Below are positions 9,202 to 16,400 of a DNA stretch of 64,000 nucleotides, piece by piece. This DNA is from Planktosalinus lacus (GTDB taxonomy: Bacteria; Bacteroidota; Bacteroidia; Flavobacteriales; Flavobacteriaceae), in the NCBI RefSeq assembly GCF_014640155.1, contig NZ_BMGK01000007.1:1-64000 (forward strand), given 5' to 3'. The notes beneath the pieces are model-generated. The model made no database searches. It was not told the DNA's origin and saw nothing but the letters and a program-made list of their open reading frames with translations. Every line of letters starts with the position of its first letter. Position 1 is the stretch's first letter. A program made the translations under genes and the position numbers.

Positions 9202-9705
9202 TTAAGTTATCAAATCCTCAATATAAACAAATTCACTTTTATTTCCCTTTATTTCTTCAATGGAACTCACTTTCACCGCAGTTTGCATTTTTTCTTTAAG
9301 CACAGCAATAATACTTTCTTCTTCCATATTTTGCATTTGCTTTTCAGCGAAAAGTTTTCTGCCGATTTCATTATTGTGCAAATCCATACTCATTTCCAGT
9401 TCATCATTTGGAGCCAGTTTTTCGTGCAAATCGGTAATGGTTTTTGCCCATTCTACCGATTTCTCCACCGAATCATTTTTTGCAAAACACTTTTTTGCAA
9501 TCAACACGTTCCACAATGCGTGCCTGAACGCATTGGTCACATTGTTTTTATGATGGGCTTTTTTAAACAATCGATCACAAATCTGCACTGTTTTTAAAGT
9601 CGCCCTGTGGGTTGGAAAAAAGTAGGTAGGACGTTTCATAAATGTCCCGGCCAGTGAAAAAAACTGTTTGAAGTTTAGGTTTTTAATTCGATTCCAAACA
9701 GCCAT
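9202..9705 (-). CDS. Hypothetical protein in the hem operon (DUF6973-like)
   Basis: 167 residues. The central motif NAFRHALWN followed ~50 residues later by DLHNNEIGR matches what I recall of DUF6973-type proteins; conserved His, Asp and Asn could bind a metal, but no catalytic role is known to me. No signal peptide, so probably cytosolic. It sits between hemE (9-bp gap) and hemF (33-bp gap) and must be co-transcribed with them. A role linked to heme supply is an inference from position only. Confidence 0.65.
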   Translation of the reverse strand: MAVWNRIKNLNFKQFFSLAGTFMKRPTYFFPTHRATLKTVQICDRLFKKAHHKNNVTNAFRHALWNVLIAKKCFAKNDSVEKSVEWAKTITDLHEKLAPNDELEMSMDLHNNEIGRKLFAEKQMQNMEEESIIAVLKEKMQTAVKVSSIEEIKGNKSEFVYIEDLIT

Positions 9706-9714
9706 ATCATTTTT

Positions 9715-10752
9715 TTATCCTTTATATTCCTTCACGGCCTCTATAAACGCACCTGCATTTTCCAAAGGAATATTGGGCAAAATACCGTGGCCTAAATTGA
9801 CGATGTATTTGTCTTTTCCAAATTCATTAATCATTTGAGTGACCATACGTTTGATTTCCGCCGGTGGTGAAAATAAGCGTGTGGGGTCAAAATTTCCCTG
9901 TAAAGTAATGTTGCCGCCTGTTAAATAACGCGCGTTTCTCGGCGAACAAGTCCAGTCCACTCCCAAAGCAGTAGCTCCGGATTTTGCCATAACATCCAGC
10001 GCAAACCAGCAGCCTTTTCCAAAAGCAATCACAGGCGTTTCCTCTTTCAAGGCATCAATAATTTGCTGCATATATTTCCAGGAGAATTCCTGATAATCTG
10101 AGGGTGAAAGCATCCCGCCCCAACTGTCAAATAGTTGAACAGCGTTGACACCGGCTTTTACTTTTTCTTTCAAATAGGCGATGGTGGTGTCTGTTATTTT
10201 TTGAAGCAAAGTGTGTGCTGCAAGTGGCTGGGTAAAGCAAAACTCTTTGGCGAGGTCAAAGTTTTTTGAGCCTTGTCCCTGAACGCAATAACACAAAATC
10301 GTCCACGGCGAACCTGCAAAACCAATTAACGGAATTTCATTATTCAGTTTTTCTTTGGTCATTTTGATGGCATCCATCACATACCCAAGGGTTTCCTGAA
10401 TATCCGGAACAATCACGTTATCCACATCTTTCTGGGAGCGAATAGGCTTAGGCAACCATGGTCCCACACCGGGTTTCATTTCCACATCAATATTCATCGC
10501 CTGAGGTATGACCAAAATATCACTAAACAAAATCGCAGCATCCATCCCATAACGGCGAATGGGCTGCACAGTAATTTCTGAAGCCAGCTCTGGGGTTTGA
10601 CATCGGGTAAAGAAATCATATTTGGCTTTGATTTCCTGAAATTCGGGCAAATAGCGCCCGGCCTGACGCATCATCCATACCGGTGGACGGTTAACTGTTT
10701 CACCTTTTAAAGCCCGAAGGAATAAATCATTTTTTAAAGAAGGGTTTTCCAT
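9715..10752 (-). CDS. hemE: Uroporphyrinogen decarboxylase
   Basis: 345 residues, typical length. Removes four acetate carboxyls of uroporphyrinogen III to give coproporphyrinogen III. The signature [14 protein letters not shown] is at residues 24-37, and the second block ([22 protein letters not shown]) and the C-terminal FNLGHGILP-like [14 protein letters not shown] are present. It follows hemD after 40 bp that contain a perfect 22-bp palindrome. Confidence 0.97.
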   Translation of the reverse strand: MENPSLKNDLFLRALKGETVNRPPVWMMRQAGRYLPEFQEIKAKYDFFTRCQTPELASEITVQPIRRYGMDAAILFSDILVIPQAMNIDVEMKPGVGPWLPKPIRSQKDVDNVIVPDIQETLGYVMDAIKMTKEKLNNEIPLIGFAGSPWTILCYCVQGQGSKNFDLAKEFCFTQPLAAHTLLQKITDTTIAYLKEKVKAGVNAVQLFDSWGGMLSPSDYQEFSWKYMQQIIDALKEETPVIAFGKGCWFALDVMAKSGATALGVDWTCSPRNARYLTGGNITLQGNFDPTRLFSPPAEIKRMVTQMINEFGKDKYIVNLGHGILPNIPLENAGAFIEAVKEYKG

Positions 10753-10766
10753 ATGCTTATTTGTGG

Positions 10767-10788
10767 GATGCGTAATATATTACGCATC
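10767..10788. promoter_or_regulatory. Perfect 22-bp palindrome between hemD and hemE
   Basis: The half-site GATGCGTAATA (10767-10777) is followed immediately by its exact reverse complement (10778-10788). It sits in the 40-bp intercistronic gap. There is no adjoining T run, so it is not a standard terminator. It may be an operator for an internal promoter, an RNA hairpin for processing, or a dispersed repeat. Confidence 0.6.
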
Positions 10789-10792
10789 TATA

Positions 10793-11446
10793 TTATTTAT
10801 ATTTTTTGAAATATTTCACTATCTGCACAATCACATTCTCAATCGTGGGTTTTGTGGCAACATTTATTTCATTAGTATATTTCCCAACTTCAGCGGCAGT
10901 GGTCGTTCCAATGCAGAAAGCTGTCGTGTTTTTCAAGTTATTTCCTTTCGTAAAACTATCCACAGCACTGGGACTAAAAAATAGGACACCATCAAATGTG
11001 CGTTCAAAATTTTTGGGTTTTAGAACGGTTTGATAGACTTCAATTTCAGTAAAGTTTACTTTATGTTTTTTCAATAGTTCCGGAATTTCATCCCGTCTCA
11101 AATTTCCGCAAAAAAAAGTAAATGATTCATCAGCAAATTTATCAACAATGATTTCAGCCAACTCTTTTCCGTAATTGGTCATTACTTTTACTTTATAGCC
11201 ATTTCCCTCCAACAATTCCTTTGTTTTTTTACCCACACAAAAACAATTTTCAATCTGAACTTTTTTATCTAACAGAGCTTTTACGGTATTTTGACTAGTG
11301 ATAATGGCGTTATCAATTTTGGTTTTCACTTCAAAATACTCGGGTCTAATGGCTATAGCATTGTATTCCACCAAACTGATGCCGGCTTGCAACAAGAGGC
11401 TGCGCTGGCTTTCAGTGAGTTTTTTTGTGGACAATACTGTTGGCAT
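10793..11446 (-). CDS. hemD: Uroporphyrinogen-III synthase
   Basis: 217 residues from the ATG at 11446; a GTG three codons upstream (11455) is possible but lies inside the palindromic repeat. Cyclises hydroxymethylbilane with inversion of ring D. HemD sequences diverge widely; the call rests on the two-lobed Rossmann-like pattern, the block around FFSPSAVDSF and CIGTTTAAEV, the length, and the location between hemC and hemE. Confidence 0.9.
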   Translation of the reverse strand: MPTVLSTKKLTESQRSLLLQAGISLVEYNAIAIRPEYFEVKTKIDNAIITSQNTVKALLDKKVQIENCFCVGKKTKELLEGNGYKVKVMTNYGKELAEIIVDKFADESFTFFCGNLRRDEIPELLKKHKVNFTEIEVYQTVLKPKNFERTFDGVLFFSPSAVDSFTKGNNLKNTTAFCIGTTTAAEVGKYTNEINVATKPTIENVIVQIVKYFKKYK

Positions 11447-11453
11447 ATCAATC

Positions 11454-11477
11454 ACCCGCGGAGGCGTGGGTCTCGTT
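11454..11477 (-). repeat. Palindromic repeat, copy 2 (upstream of hemD)
   Basis: On the minus strand AACGAGACCCACGCCTCCGC followed by GGGT: the same element as copy 1, with a small bulge in the stem. It starts a few bases after the lipoprotein stop and runs up to the hemD start region. Confidence 0.8.
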
Positions 11478-11482
11478 CTTAG

Positions 11483-11923
11483 TTAATTCTGATAATTAAA
11501 TTTCTTCCCTCCATCCTGCACTTCAATTTTTACAATACTATCCATTGGAATTTCTCTGCTAAGTCCTTGTATGAATCTAGAGCGACCTCCTTTAAGTGTG
11601 TCATTTTCCAATATTACAGTGTCAAAATATAAATGAAATTTTTTTCCATTCATATGAGTAACTCTCATTTCTATTGAAGGAGAGTTTTTTAAATACATTT
11701 TCTTCCCGTCTTTATCTAAAACAATAATTTGATTTAAATTATTGGAATGGTATTTTATGTTGTGAAAATTCAAAGGGTTATTTATTTCTACTTCTTTCAA
11801 GTTTCTTGTTTCGGTCTTAATCATTTGCTCGCGAAAGCTGTCTGTGGGAATGGTATAAGTCTTACAAGAAAACAACAAAAGCATTACCGCAATGAAGGTG
11901 GTGGGAAGGATTAGTTTTTTCAT
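11483..11923 (-). CDS. Hypothetical lipoprotein in the hem operon
   Basis: 146 residues, not recognised. A lipoprotein signal peptide is clear: MKKLILPTTFIAVMLLLFSC with the lipidated cysteine at residue 20. The mature part is basic and beta-rich and ends near PMDSIVKIEVQDGGKKF, a pattern I have seen in small flavobacterial lipoproteins of unknown role. It lies 19 bp after hemC and 36 bp before hemD, so it is co-transcribed with cytosolic heme enzymes although it should be in the periplasm or on the outer membrane. Confidence 0.75.
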   Translation of the reverse strand: MKKLILPTTFIAVMLLLFSCKTYTIPTDSFREQMIKTETRNLKEVEINNPLNFHNIKYHSNNLNQIIVLDKDGKKMYLKNSPSIEMRVTHMNGKKFHLYFDTVILENDTLKGGRSRFIQGLSREIPMDSIVKIEVQDGGKKFNYQN

Positions 11924-11942
11924 TTTATTTAATCAATTTGAT

Positions 11943-12896
11943 TTATTTAGCAAGCTTTACTTTAATCTCCTCCATCAATTCCCTTCCACCATTATTCAAA
12001 AGCTCTTTCGCACATAATTGACCCAATCCATTACTTTCCTTAACACTTGCCGTTTTTTGCACAGAATATTTTTGCATACCGTCAAGGCTTAAGAGGTTAC
12101 CTTCAAAATGAATTTCATCAACATTTATCGTTGCCAAAGCACCAATGGGAGCCGTACAACCGCCTTCCAAAACTTTTAGAAATTCACGTTCGATGTGCAC
12201 ACAAATTTCAGTTTCACGGTGGTTAAGCTTGGATAAGGCTTCACGTATGAAAGTATCTTTTTCCATCGCAACCACCAGCATAGCGCCTTGAGCGGGTGCC
12301 GGCAACATCCATTCAAGTGGTAAAAAATCTTTGGGTTTCAGGTTGATGCGTTCCAGACCGGCTTCGGCGAAAATGGCACCATTCCAATTATTGTCTTTTA
12401 ACTTTTGCAAGCGTGTGTTGACATTTCCACGCAAATCCACTACTTGATGATTGGGGTATTTATTGAGCCATTGTGCTTTTCGGCGTAAGCTTCCGGAAGC
12501 GATGGTTCCTTTTTCTTCATTTAGAAACTCGATTCCTTTATGTAAAAGGATGTCTTTGTTTGATGCACGTTCCAAAACGGCAGCTTCAACAATGCCTTTA
12601 GGTAAAGTGGTTGGCACGTCTTTCATAGAATGAACGGCGATGTCTACCTTTCCGGTAATCATAGCTACATCCAGGGTTTTGGTAAAAATTCCGGTAATAC
12701 CCATTTCATAAAGCGGCTGGTCAAGGTTGAGGTCGCCTTCAGATTTTACGGGAACGAGTTCGGTTTTGTAACCTAAATTTTCAAGTGCTGATTTCACTTT
12801 ATTGGCTTGCCAAAGTGCAAGCTCACTGTCTCGGGTTCCGATTCTAATAATTCCCGTATTGGCGGGAATATCTTCGTTGTGAGCTGAATTTCCCAA
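11943..12896 (-). CDS. hemC: Hydroxymethylbilane synthase (porphobilinogen deaminase)
   Basis: 317 residues with a TTG start. Polymerises four porphobilinogens. The dipyrromethane cofactor cysteine is C247 in GGCTAPIG; the N-terminal IRIGTRDSELALWQ and the block GSLRRKAQWL are intact. Family proteins normally begin right before IRIGTR; here about 15 extra residues precede it, and residues 6-17 (HNEDIPANTGII) are encoded by a palindromic repeat in frame. The gene starts 2 bp after hemA stops, implying translational coupling. Confidence 0.96.
   Translation of the reverse strand: MGNSAHNEDIPANTGIIRIGTRDSELALWQANKVKSALENLGYKTELVPVKSEGDLNLDQPLYEMGITGIFTKTLDVAMITGKVDIAVHSMKDVPTTLPKGIVEAAVLERASNKDILLHKGIEFLNEEKGTIASGSLRRKAQWLNKYPNHQVVDLRGNVNTRLQKLKDNNWNGAIFAEAGLERINLKPKDFLPLEWMLPAPAQGAMLVVAMEKDTFIREALSKLNHRETEICVHIEREFLKVLEGGCTAPIGALATINVDEIHFEGNLLSLDGMQKYSVQKTASVKESNGLGQLCAKELLNNGGRELMEEIKVKLAK
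12850..12878 (-). repeat. Palindromic repeat, copy 3, in frame inside hemC
   Basis: On the minus strand AACGAAGATATTCCCGCC, AATA, CGGGAAT. The outer arms ATTCCCG and CGGGAAT pair. It matches the element at 45149-45174 in sequence and reading phase and encodes part of the HemC N-terminal extension. Confidence 0.7.
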
Positions 12897-12898
12897 GA

Positions 12899-14164
12899 TT
12901 ATTCTTTTTCGGTAAAAGTTTTTTCTTCCAGTCGGAATACTTTTTCGATTAAATCAATAGCTTCGTTTGTACTGCCATTGGCACTTCGAAGATGATTGGC
13001 AAAATGGGTGGTAATTTTTTGAATCACTCGGCTGGTGATAATTTCAGCCTGATACTCATCAAAGTTTTCGATTTTTTTACGTTGATAGTCGAGTTCAGCG
13101 TCTTTAATGGTTTTCAATTTTTTCTTTAAGGCGCTAATAGTAGGCGCAAACTTCCTTGTCTCTTGCCAAGCATTAAACCCTCTTTTGATTTCTTCAATGA
13201 TGGCTTCAGCCTGAGGAATAAATGCTTTTCTGCGTTCAAGTGTATCATCAGTCACTTTAGAAAGGTAATCAAGATGGATGAGCTCAACATTTTCGAGTTC
13301 AGATACATCGTCTGAGACGTTTTTTGGAATAGATAAATCCAGAATCAACAATTTCTTATCAGAATATATCAATTCCTTTGAAATGGTTGGTCTTTGGGCT
13401 CCGGTTGCAACAATCAGTATATCTGTGGTTCTGATTTCAGCTTGTAAATCGGCATAATCTTTCACAACCAGATTGAACTTACCTGCTATTTTTTCGGCTT
13501 TGTCCTTGGTTCGGTTGATAAGGGTGATATGTGGGTTTTTGGTATGCTTTATTAAGTTCTCGCAAGTGTTGCGACCAATTTTTCCGGTTCCGAAAAGCAA
13601 AATGTTTTTATCGGAAACATTTTCTACATTGTTTAAAATGTATTGAACTGAAGCAAAACTTACCGAAGTAGCTCCGGAAGAAAGCTCGGTTTCATTCTTG
13701 ATGCGCTTGCTGGCCTGAATGACGGAATTTAGAAGACGTTCTAAAAAAGGATTGGTCAATCCTTGTTTTTTGGAACGTTTAAAGGCGGCTTTCAGCTGAC
13801 TGATAATTTCAAAGTCACCTAAAATTTGACTGTCAAGACCGGTTCCCACTTGAAACATAAATGAAATAGCTTCTTTGTTTTTGTAGACGTAAGCCACTTT
13901 TTCAAACTCTTCAACACTTCCTGAGGTGCTGTCACAAAGCAATTTGATTAAAACATAGGGATGGGCAGCAAAACCGTAAATTTCGGTTCGGTTGCATGTA
14001 GAGGTGATTAATAAAGCCTCAACACCTTGTTCTTTAGCCTTCGCTAAAATGCTTTCTTTTGCAGCATCATCAAGGCTAAATTTACCACGAATTTCAGCAT
14101 CAGCCTTTTTGTAACTAAGGCCAATGGCATAAAAAGAAGTGTGTAAACTATTTAAATTATTCAT
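12899..14164 (-). CDS. hemA: Glutamyl-tRNA reductase
   Basis: 421 residues, typical length. Reduces glutamyl-tRNA(Glu) to glutamate-1-semialdehyde, the committed step of the C5 pathway. The nucleophile is C57 in TCNRTE; the NADPH-binding block ILLFGTGKIGRNT and the C-terminal dimerisation helices are present. First gene of the hem operon; a -33/-7 promoter lies at 14188-14219. hemL, the next enzyme, is not in this window. Confidence 0.97.
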   Translation of the reverse strand: MNNLNSLHTSFYAIGLSYKKADAEIRGKFSLDDAAKESILAKAKEQGVEALLITSTCNRTEIYGFAAHPYVLIKLLCDSTSGSVEEFEKVAYVYKNKEAISFMFQVGTGLDSQILGDFEIISQLKAAFKRSKKQGLTNPFLERLLNSVIQASKRIKNETELSSGATSVSFASVQYILNNVENVSDKNILLFGTGKIGRNTCENLIKHTKNPHITLINRTKDKAEKIAGKFNLVVKDYADLQAEIRTTDILIVATGAQRPTISKELIYSDKKLLILDLSIPKNVSDDVSELENVELIHLDYLSKVTDDTLERRKAFIPQAEAIIEEIKRGFNAWQETRKFAPTISALKKKLKTIKDAELDYQRKKIENFDEYQAEIITSRVIQKITTHFANHLRSANGSTNEAIDLIEKVFRLEEKTFTEKE

Positions 14165-14187
14165 TCAGCAAATTTGGAATAGCTGTG

Positions 14188-14219
14188 CAAATGTAAATGA
14201 ACAAGAAGATAAAAAACAA
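14188..14219 (-). promoter_or_regulatory. Bacteroidota-type promoter of the hemA operon
   Basis: On the minus strand TTG (14219-14217), a 21-base spacer and TACATTTG (14195-14188) fit the -33/-7 consensus TTG / TAnnTTTG. It lies 24 bp upstream of the hemA ATG. Confidence 0.6.
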
Positions 14220-14277
14220 CGCTAAAAGTACTTTTTTTGTCGATATGAGTTAAAATGAGCCTAAAAAGTAAAAAACA

Positions 14278-14298
14278 ATGATATTTATCATACTTTTG
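14278..14298. promoter_or_regulatory. FNR/CRP-like inverted repeat with -7 element upstream of araC
   Basis: ATGATA-TT-TATCAT (14278-14291) contains TGAT-N4-ATCA, the half-site geometry of CRP/FNR-family operators. It directly abuts TACTTTTG (14291-14298), a good TAnnTTTG -7 box for the AraC-type gene. It also lies ~60 bp upstream of the hemA promoter, so it could act on both genes. Confidence 0.5.
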
Positions 14299-14367
14299 TA
14301 CTAAATAAAGGGTGTTTGGAGCACCTTCTTTAGAATGGTTCTAAATAAATAAAGTGAAAATCAATTT

Positions 14368-15264
14368 ATGATTATTGAAGAAAATAACGCTGTAAGTTCC
14401 CTTAAGACAATTTCATTTGAGGAAGGGTTTATTGTTTTATATATGCAAAATGATACTGCTGAAAAACAGCAAATTACAAAGCGGGTAGATAGTAATTACA
14501 TTCAATTTCACTTTTGCTTGAAAGGGCAAGCAGCTTTTATTTTTAATGAGGGGCGTTATTCCTTGCCTCTGTTGGAAGAAAAGTCATTATTGCTATACAA
14601 CCCCCAAAGAGAATTGCCCATTAATATTAGTGTTTTTCCAAAGTCCTGGACTGTTTCTGTATTAGTTAGCATTAAAAAATTTCATACCTTATTTTCAGAA
14701 GAAGCTTCCTATGTTGATTTTTTAAATGAAGAAAGCAAAGACAAAAAGTATTATCAGGACGGACAGATATCACCCGCAATGGCTGTAGTTTTAAGTCAAG
14801 TTTTGAATTTTAATCTAAATAAATCTGTCAAACATATTTATTTAAAAGGGAAGCTGTACGAGCTTATAGCGCTTTACTTTAATCGCCCCGATGAGGTTGA
14901 TACTGAACAATGTCCATTTCTGAATGATGAAGAAAACGTTCGAAAAATCAGAAAAGCTAAAGAAATAATTATCAGCAAAATGGCAGAACCACCAGGCTTG
15001 CAAGAATTGGCTGACGAAATTGGGCTTTCGCTTAAAAAACTGAAAGAAGGATTTAAAGAAGTTTATGGCGATACAGTATTTGGGTTTTTGCTGGACTATA
15101 AACTGGAGTATGCCCGAAAACTTTTAGAAGGGGGTTCTCACAATGTTAATGAAGTGGGACATAAAGTGGGCTACAGCACATCAAGTCATTTCATCGCTGC
15201 TTTTAAAAAGAAGTTTGGCACTACACCAAAAAAATATCTTTCCACTTTATCACCTCCTGTTTAA
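14368..15264 (+). CDS. AraC family transcriptional regulator, PchR-like
   Basis: 298 residues. Residues 1 to ~180 form a divergent sensor domain; residues ~195-292 carry the paired AraC helix-turn-helix (LQELADEIGLSLKKLKEGFK and VGHKVGYSTSSHFIAAFKKKFGTTPKKYL). The 'GFKEVYGDTVFGFLLDYKLEYARKLL' type of linker resembles PchR, which senses ferric siderophores. It is divergent from hemA and 92 bp upstream of hemH, so control of heme genes by iron or a porphyrin is a reasonable inference. Confidence 0.88.
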   Translation: MIIEENNAVSSLKTISFEEGFIVLYMQNDTAEKQQITKRVDSNYIQFHFCLKGQAAFIFNEGRYSLPLLEEKSLLLYNPQRELPINISVFPKSWTVSVLVSIKKFHTLFSEEASYVDFLNEESKDKKYYQDGQISPAMAVVLSQVLNFNLNKSVKHIYLKGKLYELIALYFNRPDEVDTEQCPFLNDEENVRKIRKAKEIIISKMAEPPGLQELADEIGLSLKKLKEGFKEVYGDTVFGFLLDYKLEYARKLLEGGSHNVNEVGHKVGYSTSSHFIAAFKKKFGTTPKKYLSTLSPPV

Positions 15265-15284
15265 TCAATTTTATTTATGTTTCA

Positions 15285-15339
15285 ATTTTTAAAAATGAGA
15301 CAAACCGGTAAACCCTGCATTTTTAAAAATGTATTTTTG
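15285..15339 (+). promoter_or_regulatory. hemH promoter region with two identical palindromes
   Basis: The 12-bp palindrome ATTTTTAAAAAT occurs at 15285-15296 and 15319-15330, 34 bp apart (about three helical turns). The second copy abuts TATTTTTG (15332-15339), a TAnnTTTG -7 box 17 bp before the hemH ATG. No clear -33 element is seen. Confidence 0.5.
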
Positions 15340-15356
15340 TAAAAAATAAGTAAGCT

Positions 15357-16400
15357 ATGACTAAAAAAGGCGCATTGCTCGTTAACCTTGGCTCACCAGA
15401 CAGCACCGACCCTAAAGATGTAAAAAAATACCTTGACGAGTTTTTAATGGACCCTAGGGTTATTGATGTACCCTATTGGCTCCGTTCATTTATAGTAAGA
15501 GGGATTGTTTTAAATACCCGTCCTAAAAAATCAGCAGAAGCTTACAGTAAAATTTGGTGGGAAGAAGGATCACCGCTCATTGTTCTTTCTGAGCGATTGA
15601 GAGATAAAGTTGACGACCACACAGGAATTCCTATTGCTTTGGCGATGCGCTACGGAAGTATGACCATTAAAAAAGGGCTTCAGGAATTAAAAGAAAAAGG
15701 TGTTACAGAAGTATTAATCGTGCCGCTATACCCGCAGTTTGCAATGGCAACAACAGAAACCATTATGGTTCTGGCAGAAGAATTGCGGCAGGAATTTTTT
15801 CCGGAAATGACCTTTGACTCGCTTCCTGCTTTTTATAACAAACCTGAATATATTGAAGTGCTTTCTAAAAGCATCGCTGAAAAACTAGAGGGGCTTGATT
15901 ATGAGCACCTGCTTTTCAGTTATCACGGTGTTCCGGAAAGGCATATTAAAAAGAGAGATATTACCAAATCACATTGTAAAATTGATGGTCAGTGCTGTAT
16001 CACTCATTCCCCTGCACACAAGTTTTGTTACCGTCATCAGTGTTATGAAGTAACCAGGTTAGTGGGTGAAAAATTACAATTAAAAGAAGGGACTTTTTCC
16101 ACTTCATTTCAATCGCGACTTGGATTTGACCCGTGGCTACAACCTTACACAGATAGAACTATTGAGAAACTAGGACTAACCGGCATTAATAAAATGGCAA
16201 TCGTCACACCGGCATTTGTCAGCGATTGCTTAGAGACCCTTGAAGAAATAGCTATGGAAGGAGAAGAAATCTTTCACGAAGTAGGTGGAAAAGAATTTAC
16301 CACCATTCCCTGTCTGAACGATCGAGAGGATTGGGTGAGAGTGCTGAGTGGCTGGATAGATCGCTGGGCTATTGTTGAGGTAGAAACAGCGATTGCTTAA
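15357..16400 (+). CDS. hemH: Ferrochelatase
   Basis: 347 residues. Inserts Fe2+ into protoporphyrin IX. N-terminal GALLVNLGSPDS and the catalytic histidine H190 in LLFSYHGVPERH are present. A cysteine-rich insertion follows (C207, C213, C214, C224, C229), common in Bacteroidota ferrochelatases; whether it binds an Fe-S cluster cannot be told from sequence. The stop codon overlaps the start of the MATE gene by one base (TAATG), so the two are translationally coupled. Confidence 0.97.
   Translation: MTKKGALLVNLGSPDSTDPKDVKKYLDEFLMDPRVIDVPYWLRSFIVRGIVLNTRPKKSAEAYSKIWWEEGSPLIVLSERLRDKVDDHTGIPIALAMRYGSMTIKKGLQELKEKGVTEVLIVPLYPQFAMATTETIMVLAEELRQEFFPEMTFDSLPAFYNKPEYIEVLSKSIAEKLEGLDYEHLLFSYHGVPERHIKKRDITKSHCKIDGQCCITHSPAHKFCYRHQCYEVTRLVGEKLQLKEGTFSTSFQSRLGFDPWLQPYTDRTIEKLGLTGINKMAIVTPAFVSDCLETLEEIAMEGEEIFHEVGGKEFTTIPCLNDREDWVRVLSGWIDRWAIVEVETAIA

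Noticed and set aside
10767-10788. Rho-independent terminator between hemD and hemE
   Set aside because: No T run follows on the minus strand and the downstream genes clearly belong to the operon.
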